A model generated the notes under the pieces. It was not told the DNA's origin. It worked only from the letters and a program-made list of their open reading frames with translations, and ran no database searches. Shown here in pieces: positions 8,827 to 16,698 of a stretch of 35,536 bases of DNA (position 1 is its first letter; every line of letters begins with the position of its first letter). Origin of the DNA: Clostridiales bacterium (GTDB lineage Bacteria; Bacillota; Clostridia; Lachnospirales; CAG-274); the NCBI GenBank assembly GCA_021203425.1, contig JAJQBF010000078.1, positions 1 through 35,536 of the forward strand, in the 5' to 3' direction. Made by a program: the position numbers and the translations under genes.

Positions 8827-9956
8827 AGGTAATTCATTTTATATCGGGAGGAGACACCGGAGGGGCAAAAACCCATGTTCTTTCTCTTCTGAAAAATCTT
8901 TTAAAACTGAATATAGATGTTTCCCTGCTCTGTATTATGGAGGGGGTTTTTACAGAGGAAGCAAAGGAACTGGGTATTCCCGTAAAAATTATTCCTCAGG
9001 AAAAACGCTATGATATTACTGTTTTCGGGAAAATCGCCGAATATATAAACAACAGCGGCGCCGACCTTGTTCACTGTCACGGCGCAAGGGCAAATTATAT
9101 AACTCTGTTTATAAGACACAAGGTTAAAATCCCTATGATTACAACCCTTCACAGTGACTATAAGCTTGACTTTGCGGGGAATTTCAAGAAAAATCTTATA
9201 TACACCCCTATGAATGCCTTTGCACTGAGAAAATTTTCCTATATACTGACTATTACGAAGTCTTTCAGAGATATGATGGAAAAAAGAGGTTTCAAGGCTG
9301 AAAGACTTAAAGTTATTTATAACGGCATAGATATGGAAAATGTTCCTCCGGTTATAAGTAAGACGGAATTTTTGGAAAAATACTGCCCGGGTGAAGTCAA
9401 AAATAAACTTCTTGTAGGCATAGCCGCAAGATTTCAGGCTGTTAAAGGCGTCGATGTTTTCATAAAGGCAGCCGAAAGAGTTTTAAACAAAAGAAATGAC
9501 ACAGCCTTTCTTATCGCCGGCGACGGCGATGACAGCGAAACTCTCAAGAACTATGTTAAGGAGCATAATATAAAGGGGATTTACTTTTTAGGTCAGCTGC
9601 CCTATGACGTTATAGACAGCTTTTACAATGCCCTTGACATAAACGTGCTTTCAAGCTATTCCGAAAGCTTTCCCTATGCCCTGTTAGAGGGAGGACGAAG
9701 AAAAAGAGCCTCTGTTTCAACCCTTGCCGGGGGAGTTGCGGAGATGATAGACAACGAAAAAACAGGTCTTTTGTCCCCTGTGGGAGACTTCGAAAAGCTT
9801 GGGGACAACATAGACAGACTTTTAAGCGACGAGGGCTTAAGAAATATGCTGGGGAAGAATTTTTACAACAAAATAAACAGCGATTTTTCCCTTGTGTCTA
9901 TGGCTAAAAGACACGTTAAAATATACAGCGAGGTAATTGAAAATGAAAAAGCATAA
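8823..9956 (+). CDS. Glycosyltransferase family 4 protein
   Basis: A 377-residue GT-B fold glycosyltransferase, second of the two in the operon. The N-terminus MKVIHFISGGDTGGAKTH and the C-terminal LVGIAARFQAVKGVDVFI, FLIAGDGDD and SSYSESFPYALLEGG segments follow the EpsF/GT4 pattern, with the two glutamates of the E-x7-E donor site at SESFPYALLE. The stretch after it (GGRRKRASVSTLAGG) is more basic than the common EGMALG form. Start and preceding stop overlap as ATGA, so translation is coupled to the VanZ-like gene. Confidence 0.87.
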   Translation: MKVIHFISGGDTGGAKTHVLSLLKNLLKLNIDVSLLCIMEGVFTEEAKELGIPVKIIPQEKRYDITVFGKIAEYINNSGADLVHCHGARANYITLFIRHKVKIPMITTLHSDYKLDFAGNFKKNLIYTPMNAFALRKFSYILTITKSFRDMMEKRGFKAERLKVIYNGIDMENVPPVISKTEFLEKYCPGEVKNKLLVGIAARFQAVKGVDVFIKAAERVLNKRNDTAFLIAGDGDDSETLKNYVKEHNIKGIYFLGQLPYDVIDSFYNALDINVLSSYSESFPYALLEGGRRKRASVSTLAGGVAEMIDNEKTGLLSPVGDFEKLGDNIDRLLSDEGLRNMLGKNFYNKINSDFSLVSMAKRHVKIYSEVIENEKA

Positions 9957-10488
9957 ATTTAATATTGTAGATATTATAGTTTTGATTGTGGTTATAGCGG
10001 TTATTGCCGCCGTAATTTACAGAGTTTTCAGTACAAGTCACAATGTAGGGGACAATAATCTTCTTTCGGAAGAACAGTATATGTATGTAGAGCTTTACGC
10101 AAACCAGGTTGTTCCCGAGGCTGTGGATACATTACAGCCCGGAGATCTTCTCGTGGCAAACGGAAAGCAGACGACAGGCGAAATTGTATATGTTGAGGCT
10201 GAGCCTGCCGCATATATAGGTGTAGACTCCGACGGAAACACTGTCCTTACGCAGCACCCCCTTTGGAAGGATCTTCACGTTATAATAAGAGATAAGGTAA
10301 ACCCCTCAGAGGTAACATTAAAGGCAGGAGAACAGGAAGTCAGAGTAAACTACACTTATATTCTGAAAACACAGCAGTTTGAAGGCAATTCAAAGGTTAG
10401 AAATATTGAGTTTGTTCCCGTTGATGAGGCTGAAAGCATAAATCCGGAAACAATGTTCGGAGATATGTCAAGCTATACAGAGGAATAA
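9943..10488 (+). CDS. DUF4330 family single-pass membrane protein
   Basis: A 181-residue protein with a short basic N-terminus, one membrane helix (residues about 8-27, NIVDIIVLIVVIAVIAAVIY) and an extracytoplasmic domain of about 150 residues. This matches the DUF4330 layout. No catalytic motif is visible. The ATG at 9943 lies inside the end of the preceding gene (14-base overlap) with GAGG about 9 bases upstream. A TTG at 9937 is less likely. Its place between a glycosyltransferase and a polymerase/ligase suggests a scaffold or regulatory role in polysaccharide export, which is inference only. Confidence 0.8.
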   Translation: MKKHKFNIVDIIVLIVVIAVIAAVIYRVFSTSHNVGDNNLLSEEQYMYVELYANQVVPEAVDTLQPGDLLVANGKQTTGEIVYVEAEPAAYIGVDSDGNTVLTQHPLWKDLHVIIRDKVNPSEVTLKAGEQEVRVNYTYILKTQQFEGNSKVRNIEFVPVDEAESINPETMFGDMSSYTEE

Positions 10489-10510
10489 AGCCTGACTTCG
10501 GGGTGATTTT

Positions 10511-12040
10511 ATGAATTTTAAAGAAAGCTTAACAGGCAGCTTTATATTTTGGCTTTTGGGCGCCTACGGCGAAAGCAAATTTAAAAAAAATTGCGAAAAC
10601 TTTGCCGGACTTGTTAAAAGCAGATTAATTTACAGGGCTTTGCGGAAATATGTACATTCCGGTGCCTATGTTTTAGACAGCGGAATTGTCGGCATGTTTA
10701 ACAGCATACTTGCCGCTTTCGGAAAGCTCTGCGATAAAGCCGAGGGTCTTTTAGAGGACAGCTTTATATGCCGCCTTTTAAAGAAAGTTACAGGCTGTAA
10801 AGAGATATTTTTATATATTCTTATAGCCTACCCTTTTTCCGACCTTATTATAAGAAAAACAGCCGGAATTTTAGCCGGTCCCTGGGACGAGCTTTATTTT
10901 TTCGAACTTATCCTTTTGCTTGTTCTTGACTTTATATATAACCATAAGGGCAGAAAATATGTTGTTTCTCCGCTGAACTTACCTGTAATTATATTTTTGG
11001 CGGTTATGTTCGGCTGTTACTTTGTTGTTTCTCCCGACAGAACAATCGGCTTTGAGGGAATGAGAGCAGTCTGTGAATATATATTTTGGTTTTTCCTTGT
11101 ACTTAAGCTCTGCGACAGTGACAAAATCGGCAAAAGGCTGTGTATCTGTCTTTTTATTGTTATAGGCATAATGGCTATACATGGAATTTATCAATATATC
11201 GTTGCTGTGCCTATGCCCTCTTCATGGGTAGACCACAACGAAGCCGGAGTAAGAACAAGAGTTTACTCTATTCTTACAAGTCCCAATGTTTTGGGAAGTC
11301 TTTTTACACTGACAATTCCCATAGGTGTCGGACTGTTTTTAGAAGAATCAAACAAGGTTAAAAAAGCCTTTTACGGCTGTTTGCTTTTATGTATGCTTAC
11401 GTCTCTTGCTTTTACATTTTCAAGAGGGGCTTGGATGGGTTTTATGGCGGCGGTCATTGTGTTTGTATTATTTTATGATGCAAGACTTCTTCTTCCGGTT
11501 TTGGCTTTGGCAGCTTTGGCTGTTTTCCTTGTTCCCGAGGTGGGAAACAGAATAAGCTATATGCTCAGCGCCGATTATATAGAATCCTCTATGAACGGAG
11601 GAAGACTTATAAGATGGATAGACGGACTTGCGGTTTGGTCATACGGAAAGCTGACAGGTGTAGGCTTAGGTCATTTCGGCGGTGCCGTTGCCATAAATCA
11701 CGGTATGCAGTATTTAGTGGGTGAAGACTATGTCGAAACCTTTTATATGGATAACTATTATTTAAAAACGATGATAGAAACGGGAATTGTGGGGCTTGCC
11801 GCCTTTATATTCCTTATGTATCAGGTGTTTATAAGCTCCATAAGAGCCGTAAAAATCTCTTCGGAGAACAAATATTTAAAAATCGGCATAATGTCGGGAC
11901 TTTTCGGAATAATTATTCACAACCTTGTTGAAAACATTTTCGAGGTTCCCCTTATGTCAACGGAATTTTGGGTTTTTGCTGCGGTTTTGATGTCCTTCTG
12001 GTACAGAAAGGCGAATGAAAGCAAAGATAAAGCCGCATAA
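10511..12040 (+). CDS. O-antigen ligase/polymerase-like membrane protein (Wzy_C family)
   Basis: A 509-residue polytopic membrane protein that would polymerise or ligate flipped saccharide units on the outer face of the membrane. Residues 1-95 form an amphipathic, mostly soluble extension. About ten membrane segments follow. The family signature is seen as TFSRGAWMGFMAA, the large loop with GLGHFGGAVAINHG, and NYYLKTMIETGIVGLAAFIF. GGGGTGA lies just before the start. It follows the DUF4330 gene by 22 bases. Whether it is a polymerase or a ligase cannot be decided from sequence. Confidence 0.85.
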   Translation: MNFKESLTGSFIFWLLGAYGESKFKKNCENFAGLVKSRLIYRALRKYVHSGAYVLDSGIVGMFNSILAAFGKLCDKAEGLLEDSFICRLLKKVTGCKEIFLYILIAYPFSDLIIRKTAGILAGPWDELYFFELILLLVLDFIYNHKGRKYVVSPLNLPVIIFLAVMFGCYFVVSPDRTIGFEGMRAVCEYIFWFFLVLKLCDSDKIGKRLCICLFIVIGIMAIHGIYQYIVAVPMPSSWVDHNEAGVRTRVYSILTSPNVLGSLFTLTIPIGVGLFLEESNKVKKAFYGCLLLCMLTSLAFTFSRGAWMGFMAAVIVFVLFYDARLLLPVLALAALAVFLVPEVGNRISYMLSADYIESSMNGGRLIRWIDGLAVWSYGKLTGVGLGHFGGAVAINHGMQYLVGEDYVETFYMDNYYLKTMIETGIVGLAAFIFLMYQVFISSIRAVKISSENKYLKIGIMSGLFGIIIHNLVENIFEVPLMSTEFWVFAAVLMSFWYRKANESKDKAA

Positions 12041-12066
12041 ACGCTTAAAAGAAAAGAGAGAATGCT

Positions 12067-13173
12067 ATGACAGAGGTACTTATAACGGGATACCACGGTT
12101 ACGGAAATTACGGCGATGAAGCCACTCTTTTGGCTATAAAAGAGGGCATAGAAAAAATGAATGCAGACGTCAAAATTACCGCACTTTCTTATAATCCCGA
12201 ATTTACAAAAACTGAATATGGTATAAATGCCGTACAGAGATTTAATGTTTTTAAAGTATTTTGGGCAGTTTTTAAGAGCAAGGTTGTAGTTTCCGGAGGA
12301 GGCACTCTTCTTCAGGATATTTCAAGCACACGTTCTCTTTTCTATTATCTCGGTATAATTAAGCTGGCAAAACTCTTGGGCAAAAAGGTTATGGTTTATG
12401 CCAACGGAATCGGTCCCGTAAATAAAGAGTCAAACCGAAAGCTTATAGGCAGAATCGTAAACAAGGTAGACATTATAACCCTGAGAGAAGAGCCCTCTTT
12501 AAATGATTTGGTAAGTATGGGGGTAACAAAACCGCCTACCTACGTTACGGCAGACCCTGCCTTTAATCTTACTTCGGAATCGGACGAAAGAGCCGAAGAG
12601 ATTCTTTTGCAGGAGGGAATACCCACAGACAAACCCCTTGTGGGGGTTGCCGTAAGAGACTGGAAGAAGGCTAAATACGGCGATGAATATATAAGAGAAA
12701 TTGCCATAGCCTGCGACAGCCTTATAAGAAACGGAAACAATGTTCTCTTTATACCTATGCAGTATAAAACAGACTCCGAATTTTCACGAAAAGTAATGGA
12801 CAATATGGAAGAAGAAAGCTATATTTTAAAACAGCCTTATAAGCCCAAGGAAATTATGGCTGTTATAGGAAAGCTTAAACTGACTATAGGTATGAGACTT
12901 CATTCTCTTATTTTCAGCAGCGTTAAAAACGTGCCTATGCTGGGAATTATATATGACCCCAAGGTGGAATATTATATTGATGTTTTGGGAATGGACACAG
13001 CGGCGGATATAAGAAACGAAAGACTTTTGGGAGCCGATATTGTCAGGCTTGCAGACAATATATTTAAAAATTACGATGATTATAAAAAATTATTAAACGA
13101 CAGAACAGCGCCCCTTTTGGCAAAGGCTAAGAAGAACGACAAGTTTTTGAAGGAGCTTATAAAAAAAGCATAA
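12067..13173 (+). CDS. csaB: Polysaccharide pyruvyl transferase CsaB
   Basis: CsaB transfers pyruvate from phosphoenolpyruvate to a cell-wall polysaccharide (typically ManNAc) as a ketal, making the ligand for SLH-domain surface proteins. The 368-residue product has the N-terminal GYHGYGNYGDEATL motif, VVSGGGTLLQDISSTRSLFYY, and LTIGMRLHSLIFSS, all diagnostic for the family. Length is normal. The start follows a purine-rich GAAAAGAGAG region. It is followed after 21 bases by a TagA/WecG-type ManNAc transferase, and WecC lies upstream. The three together point to a ManNAc-containing secondary wall polymer. Confidence 0.9.
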   Translation: MTEVLITGYHGYGNYGDEATLLAIKEGIEKMNADVKITALSYNPEFTKTEYGINAVQRFNVFKVFWAVFKSKVVVSGGGTLLQDISSTRSLFYYLGIIKLAKLLGKKVMVYANGIGPVNKESNRKLIGRIVNKVDIITLREEPSLNDLVSMGVTKPPTYVTADPAFNLTSESDERAEEILLQEGIPTDKPLVGVAVRDWKKAKYGDEYIREIAIACDSLIRNGNNVLFIPMQYKTDSEFSRKVMDNMEEESYILKQPYKPKEIMAVIGKLKLTIGMRLHSLIFSSVKNVPMLGIIYDPKVEYYIDVLGMDTAADIRNERLLGADIVRLADNIFKNYDDYKKLLNDRTAPLLAKAKKNDKFLKELIKKA

Positions 13174-13194
13174 CTTTTTACGAAAGGAGAAAAT

Positions 13195-14073
13195 ATGTCA
13201 GGAATTTGTACAATTATGGATGTACCCTTTAACAACCTGAGTATGACAGAGGCTGTGGGTATTACATTAATCAACTTAAAAGAAAGAAAAAAGACTATTA
13301 TATATACCCCTAACCCGGAAATGGTTATGGCGGCGCAAAAAGACAGAGAACTTATGCAGGTTTTAAACTCCGCCGATTTACTTATTCCCGACGGAATAGG
13401 CGTGGTTAAGGCATCAAAGTTTTATCACAACCCCATAAAAGAGAGAGTTGCCGGCTGTGACCTTATCGAAGAGGTTTTTGCCAGAGTAAAGACAACGGTA
13501 AACACTGTTTATTTCCTCGGCGGTGCAGAGGGAGTTGCTGAAAAAGCCAAGCAGAAAATGCAGAGAAAATACAGAGGACTGACAATTTCGGGAACTCATC
13601 ACGGCTATTTTAAAGACGGTTCTCCCGAAGAAAGGGAAGTAATCGATGAAATAAACAGACTTAACCCCGAAATTCTTCTTGTAGGCTTAGGTTTTCCCAG
13701 ACAGGAAAAATGGATAGCCAAACACAGGGACAAGCTTAACTCAATTATAATAATGGGTGTAGGCGGCAGCTTTGACATTTTAAGCGGAAACACAAAAAGA
13801 GCGCCGGAGTTCTACAGAAACCACGGTCTTGAGTGGTTTTACAGACTTATTACACAGCCCACACGTTTTAAAAGAATGCTTGTGCTGCCTGTATTTTTAG
13901 TAAGAGCCATAGGCGAAAGAATCGGCGCAAAAATCGAATTTAACGGCGATAAGGTGTCTATAAAAAGGGCAAACAGCAAAAAACGCAAAAGAAGTTCCGG
14001 CTCTTCAAAGAGCACAAATAACAGAGAAGGAAACAGAGAGAGAACTCCAAGGAGAACAAAAGGAAGTAAGTAA
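13195..14073 (+). CDS. WecG/TagA/CpsF family N-acetylmannosaminyltransferase with basic C-terminal tail
   Basis: A GT26 enzyme that would transfer ManNAc (or ManNAcA) from UDP onto undecaprenyl-PP-GlcNAc, the committed linkage step of wall polymers. Of the 292 residues, the first about 245 carry the family motifs: YTPNPEMVMAAQ, LIPDGIGVV with the conserved Asp, YFLGGAEGVA and LLVGLGFPRQEKWI. The last 35-40 residues are a low-complexity basic/Ser-rich tail (KKRKRSSGSSKSTNN and on) that most homologues lack. AAAGGAG precedes the ATG. An EamA transporter follows 2 bases after the stop. Confidence 0.9.
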   Translation: MSGICTIMDVPFNNLSMTEAVGITLINLKERKKTIIYTPNPEMVMAAQKDRELMQVLNSADLLIPDGIGVVKASKFYHNPIKERVAGCDLIEEVFARVKTTVNTVYFLGGAEGVAEKAKQKMQRKYRGLTISGTHHGYFKDGSPEEREVIDEINRLNPEILLVGLGFPRQEKWIAKHRDKLNSIIIMGVGGSFDILSGNTKRAPEFYRNHGLEWFYRLITQPTRFKRMLVLPVFLVRAIGERIGAKIEFNGDKVSIKRANSKKRKRSSGSSKSTNNREGNRERTPRRTKGSK

Positions 14074-14075
14074 AA

Positions 14076-14921
14076 ATGGAAATATGGGTTTTACTTGTTA
14101 TATTATACGGAATTTTAAAGGGCTTAAGGGATCTTTTTAAGAAAAAAGCCCTTGAAAAAAGCGAGGTTATGGAGGTTTTGTTCTTCTTCTCACTCCTCGC
14201 TTTTTTATTTGTAACCCCAAGCGCAAAGGAAGCCTTTAAGCTTGATATGTCATACATAGGGTTTATAGCCCTTAAGACATTTTTCGTTTTCAGTGCTTGG
14301 ATATGCGACTTTAGGGCAATTAAGAAAATTCCCGTAAGCCTTTACGGTGTGTTGGATTTATCGGGAGTTTTATTTTCAACCTTTATGGGTGTAGGGCTTT
14401 TAAACGAGTCTTTAAGCGTAAATCAGATTATAGGTCTTTGTATAGTGCTTATAGGTTTGTTTTTAGTTAACTACCAAAAGAACGAAACAGGGGAGAAGGC
14501 AAAACCGAAATATGTTATTATGGCTGTTTTAAGCTGTGTTTTAAACGCATCAAGCGGAGTTATGGATAAGGTTCTTATGCAGCATATGGAAAGTGCCCAG
14601 CTGCAGTTTTGGTTTATGTTTCTTATGCTTGTATTCTACGGGCTTTACATAATTGTTACAAGAACCAAAATAAGCCTTAAGTCGGTTTATAAAAACTACT
14701 GGATTCTTTTAATAGCCCTTACTTTGGTTATAGGTGACAGAGCGCTGTTTTATGCAAACGCCGCAGAGGGCAGCAGCGTCTCCGCTATGACCCTTATAAA
14801 ACAGTCTGCCTGTTTTATAACTATTTTAGGCGGCAGGTTCATTTTTAAGGAAGAAAATATACTTAAAAGACTTCTCTGTGCAGCGCTTATTCTTTTCGGC
14901 ATAGTTATTTCGGTTATTTGA
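14076..14921 (+). CDS. EamA/DMT-superfamily transporter
   Basis: A 281-residue membrane protein with about ten helices in two related halves, the drug/metabolite transporter layout. It has characteristic segments such as LIGLFLVNYQKN closing the first half and GDRALFYANAAEGSSVSAMTLIKQSA in the second. Relatives export amino acids or metabolites, or move lipid-linked sugars (the ArnE/ArnF branch). Being last in a wall-polysaccharide operon it may handle a lipid-linked precursor, but the substrate is unknown. The start follows the TagA stop by 2 bases, with GGAAG inside the end of tagA. Confidence 0.85.
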   Translation: MEIWVLLVILYGILKGLRDLFKKKALEKSEVMEVLFFFSLLAFLFVTPSAKEAFKLDMSYIGFIALKTFFVFSAWICDFRAIKKIPVSLYGVLDLSGVLFSTFMGVGLLNESLSVNQIIGLCIVLIGLFLVNYQKNETGEKAKPKYVIMAVLSCVLNASSGVMDKVLMQHMESAQLQFWFMFLMLVFYGLYIIVTRTKISLKSVYKNYWILLIALTLVIGDRALFYANAAEGSSVSAMTLIKQSACFITILGGRFIFKEENILKRLLCAALILFGIVISVI

Positions 14922-14938
14922 AGCGGTGGTTTGCAAAA

Positions 14939-14987
14939 GTTACAATTAAGCCTAAATATCGGCGCTGTTTTACAGCTGAATTGTAAC
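14939..14987 (+). repeat. Inverted repeat containing the third GCTGAAYWGTAAC core
   Basis: GTTACAATTAAGC (14939-14951) pairs with GCTGAATTGTAAC (14975-14987): 13 bp with one mismatch and a 23-base loop. No T tract follows, so it is a poor terminator. The right arm is the core shared with 42-60 and 4221-4239. Confidence 0.5.
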
Positions 14988-15026
14988 CGGTCTTATCCTA
15001 TTTATAAATTTTTTGTGAATTTTTTA

Positions 15027-15055
15027 TTGACTTTTATTTTAATATAAGTTATAAT
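15027..15055 (+). promoter_or_regulatory. Promoter of the tRNA-Leu/tRNA-Ser unit
   Basis: TTGACT (15027-15032), a 17-base spacer and TATAAT (15050-15055), 12 bases before the mature tRNA-Leu 5' end. It matches the sigma-A consensus closely, as expected for a tRNA operon. Confidence 0.85.
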
Positions 15056-15067
15056 ATTTTCCTGTGA

Positions 15068-15148
15068 GCGGATATGGCGGAATTGGCAGACGCGCCGGAC
15101 TTAGAATCCGGTTCTTCATGAGTGCAGGTTCAAGTCCTGTTATCCGCA
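15068..15148 (+). tRNA. tRNA-Leu (anticodon UAG)
   Basis: The acceptor strands GCGGATA (15068-15074) and TATCCGC (15141-15147) pair fully. The anticodon stem CCGGA/TCCGG encloses a CTTAGAA loop with TAG at 15102-15104. The T arm carries GGTTCAAGTCC. The long variable arm is as expected for a class II tRNA. CCA is not encoded. It reads CUA and other CUN codons. Confidence 0.95.
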
Positions 15149-15188
15149 GCTGAGGAAAATAGTTGTTCTCATTAATATATATTAATAT

Positions 15189-15276
15189 GCAGACGTATCG
15201 AAGCGGTCATAACGAGCTTGACTCGAAATCAAGTAGCCTTCTTTTAGGCTCGTGGGTTCGAATCCCACCGTCTGCG
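15189..15276 (+). tRNA. tRNA-Ser (anticodon CGA)
   Basis: The acceptor strands GCAGACG (15189-15195) and CGTCTGC (15269-15275) pair. The anticodon stem CTTGA/TCAAG encloses CTCGAAA with CGA at 15224-15226, which decodes UCG. The long variable arm (TAGCCTTCTTTTAGGCT region) is typical of serine tRNAs. The T loop is GGTTCGAATCC. CCA is not encoded. It lies 40 bases after tRNA-Leu on the same transcript. Confidence 0.95.
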
Positions 15277-15288
15277 TTTTTAAACAGG

Positions 15289-15326
15289 GCTGTTGATTCA
15301 TAGCTGTTTTTGAATCGACAGCTTTT
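15289..15326 (+). terminator. Terminator of the tRNA unit
   Basis: GCTGTTGATTCA (15289-15300) and TGAATCGACAGC (15311-15322) form a 12-bp stem with one G-T pair, a 10-base loop and a TTTT tail. Confidence 0.85.
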
Positions 15327-15393
15327 ATAGTATGCGGTTTATACGTTTACTTGCCGAAATCCTTAATTCATAAGTAAAAAAATTTGAAATCTA

Positions 15394-15422
15394 TTGCAAA
15401 CATACCTTTTTTAGATTATAAT
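15394..15422 (+). promoter_or_regulatory. Promoter of tgt
   Basis: TTGCAA (15394-15399), a 17-base spacer and TATAAT (15417-15422). The resulting leader is only about 28 nt, so there is no room for a preQ1 riboswitch, which is sometimes found before queuosine genes. Confidence 0.8.
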
Positions 15423-15457
15423 GTATTAAGAAATATTTTAGGAGAGGCAGGAGAACT

Positions 15458-16585
15458 ATGTTTGATGTTTTGAAAACAGAGGGACGAGCCAAAAGAGGGC
15501 GGCTTACCACTGTTCATGGGGTTATTGAAACCCCTGTGTTTATGAATGTAGGGACTTTGGCGGCTATTAAGGGAGCCCTCAGCTCAATAGATTTAAAGGA
15601 AATAGGTACTCAGGTTGAGCTTTCCAATACTTATCATCTTCATCTCCGCCCGGGAGACAAGGTTATAAGACAGCTGAGAGGTCTTCATAAGTTTATGAAC
15701 TGGGACAGACCTATTTTAACCGACAGCGGAGGTTTTCAGGTTTTTTCCCTTACTTCTCTGAGAAAAATTAAGGAAGAGGGGGTTTATTTTAACTCCCATA
15801 TTGACGGCAGGAAAATTTTTATGGGTCCCGAAGAAAGTATGACAATTCAGTCTAACTTAGGCTCTACTATTGCAATGGCTTTTGATGAATGTCCTCCTTC
15901 TGTGGCAGATAAAAAATATATTTCCGACTCCGTCGACAGAACCACAAGATGGCTTGAAAGATGTGTCAGAAAAATGAAGGAGCTTAATTCACTTGAAGAC
16001 ACCGTAAACCCCCATCAGATGCTTTTCGGCATAAACCAGGGGGGAGTTTATGAGGATATAAGAATAAGACACGCTAAAGAAATAAGTCAGTTTGACCTTG
16101 ACGGATATGCTGTGGGAGGGCTTGCCGTTGGGGAAAGCACAGAGGAAATGTACAGAATTTTAGAGGAAACCGTGCCTTATTTGCCTAAAAACAAGCCTGT
16201 ATATTTAATGGGCGTCGGTACGCCGGAAAATATACTTGAGGCTGTCGAAAGGGGAGTTGACTTTTTCGACTGTGTTCTTCCGGCAAGGAACGGAAGACAC
16301 GGAAATTTGTATACATCTAAGGGCAAGCTTAACCTTATGAATGCCAAATATGAGCTTGACGACAGACCTGTTGAAGAAGGCTGCGGCTGTCCCTGCTGTA
16401 AGAATTTCAGCAGAGCATATTTAAGACATTTGTTTAAGGCAAAGGAGATGCTTGCTATGCGCCTTGCCGTCCTTCATAATTTATATTTTTACAATAAGCT
16501 TACCGCCGAAATAAGACAGGCTCTTGATGAGGGGCGGTTTGCCGAATATAAAAGGACAAAATTAGAAGGGTTTAAGGAAAATTAA
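15458..16585 (+). CDS. tgt: Queuine/preQ1 tRNA-guanine transglycosylase
   Basis: Tgt exchanges guanine-34 of GUN-anticodon tRNAs for preQ1 on the way to queuosine (bacteria) or for queuine when that is salvaged. The 375-residue product has YHLHLRPG, TDSGGFQVFSL with the active-site Asp89, GINQGG, GGLAVGE, FFDCVLPARNGRHG with nucleophile Asp271, and a C-terminal zinc site CGCPCC plus His. Length is normal. AGGAGAGGCAGGAG lies before the ATG. It has its own promoter. No other queuosine genes are in the window, so preQ1 or queuine may be made elsewhere or salvaged. Confidence 0.97.
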   Translation: MFDVLKTEGRAKRGRLTTVHGVIETPVFMNVGTLAAIKGALSSIDLKEIGTQVELSNTYHLHLRPGDKVIRQLRGLHKFMNWDRPILTDSGGFQVFSLTSLRKIKEEGVYFNSHIDGRKIFMGPEESMTIQSNLGSTIAMAFDECPPSVADKKYISDSVDRTTRWLERCVRKMKELNSLEDTVNPHQMLFGINQGGVYEDIRIRHAKEISQFDLDGYAVGGLAVGESTEEMYRILEETVPYLPKNKPVYLMGVGTPENILEAVERGVDFFDCVLPARNGRHGNLYTSKGKLNLMNAKYELDDRPVEEGCGCPCCKNFSRAYLRHLFKAKEMLAMRLAVLHNLYFYNKLTAEIRQALDEGRFAEYKRTKLEGFKEN

Positions 16586-16590
16586 AGGAA

Positions 16591-16670
16591 GGGGTGTCCG
16601 GTTCGGGCGTGGTACCGCAAGCATCTCTCCGTCACACTGCCGTGTGACACCTCCCCTATTAAGGGGAGGC
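16591..16670 (+). repeat. Palindromic intergenic repeat element
   Basis: Two adjacent hairpins: GTCACAC/GTGTGAC with loop TGCC (16631-16648), and CCTCCCCT/AGGGGAGG (16650-16657 with 16662-16669). Just upstream, GGTGTC (16593-16598) could instead pair with GACACC (16646-16651). The layout CTCTCCGTCA-palindrome-CACCTCCCC-AAGGGGAGGC resembles a repeat I recall as common between genes in gut Clostridia. No T tract follows, so it is not a standard terminator. It fills most of the gap between tgt and purL. Confidence 0.6.
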
Positions 16671-16698
16671 TTGAAAAAATGAAAAAGGAGAAAACACT

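Noticed and set aside
14939-14987. Inverted repeat as an intrinsic terminator of the polysaccharide operon
   Set aside because: The loop is 23 bases and no T tract follows the right arm; listed as a repeat instead.
15326-15457. Possible preQ1 riboswitch before tgt
   Set aside because: The promoter at 15394-15422 leaves only about 28 nt of leader, too short for a riboswitch, and no preQ1 motif was seen.
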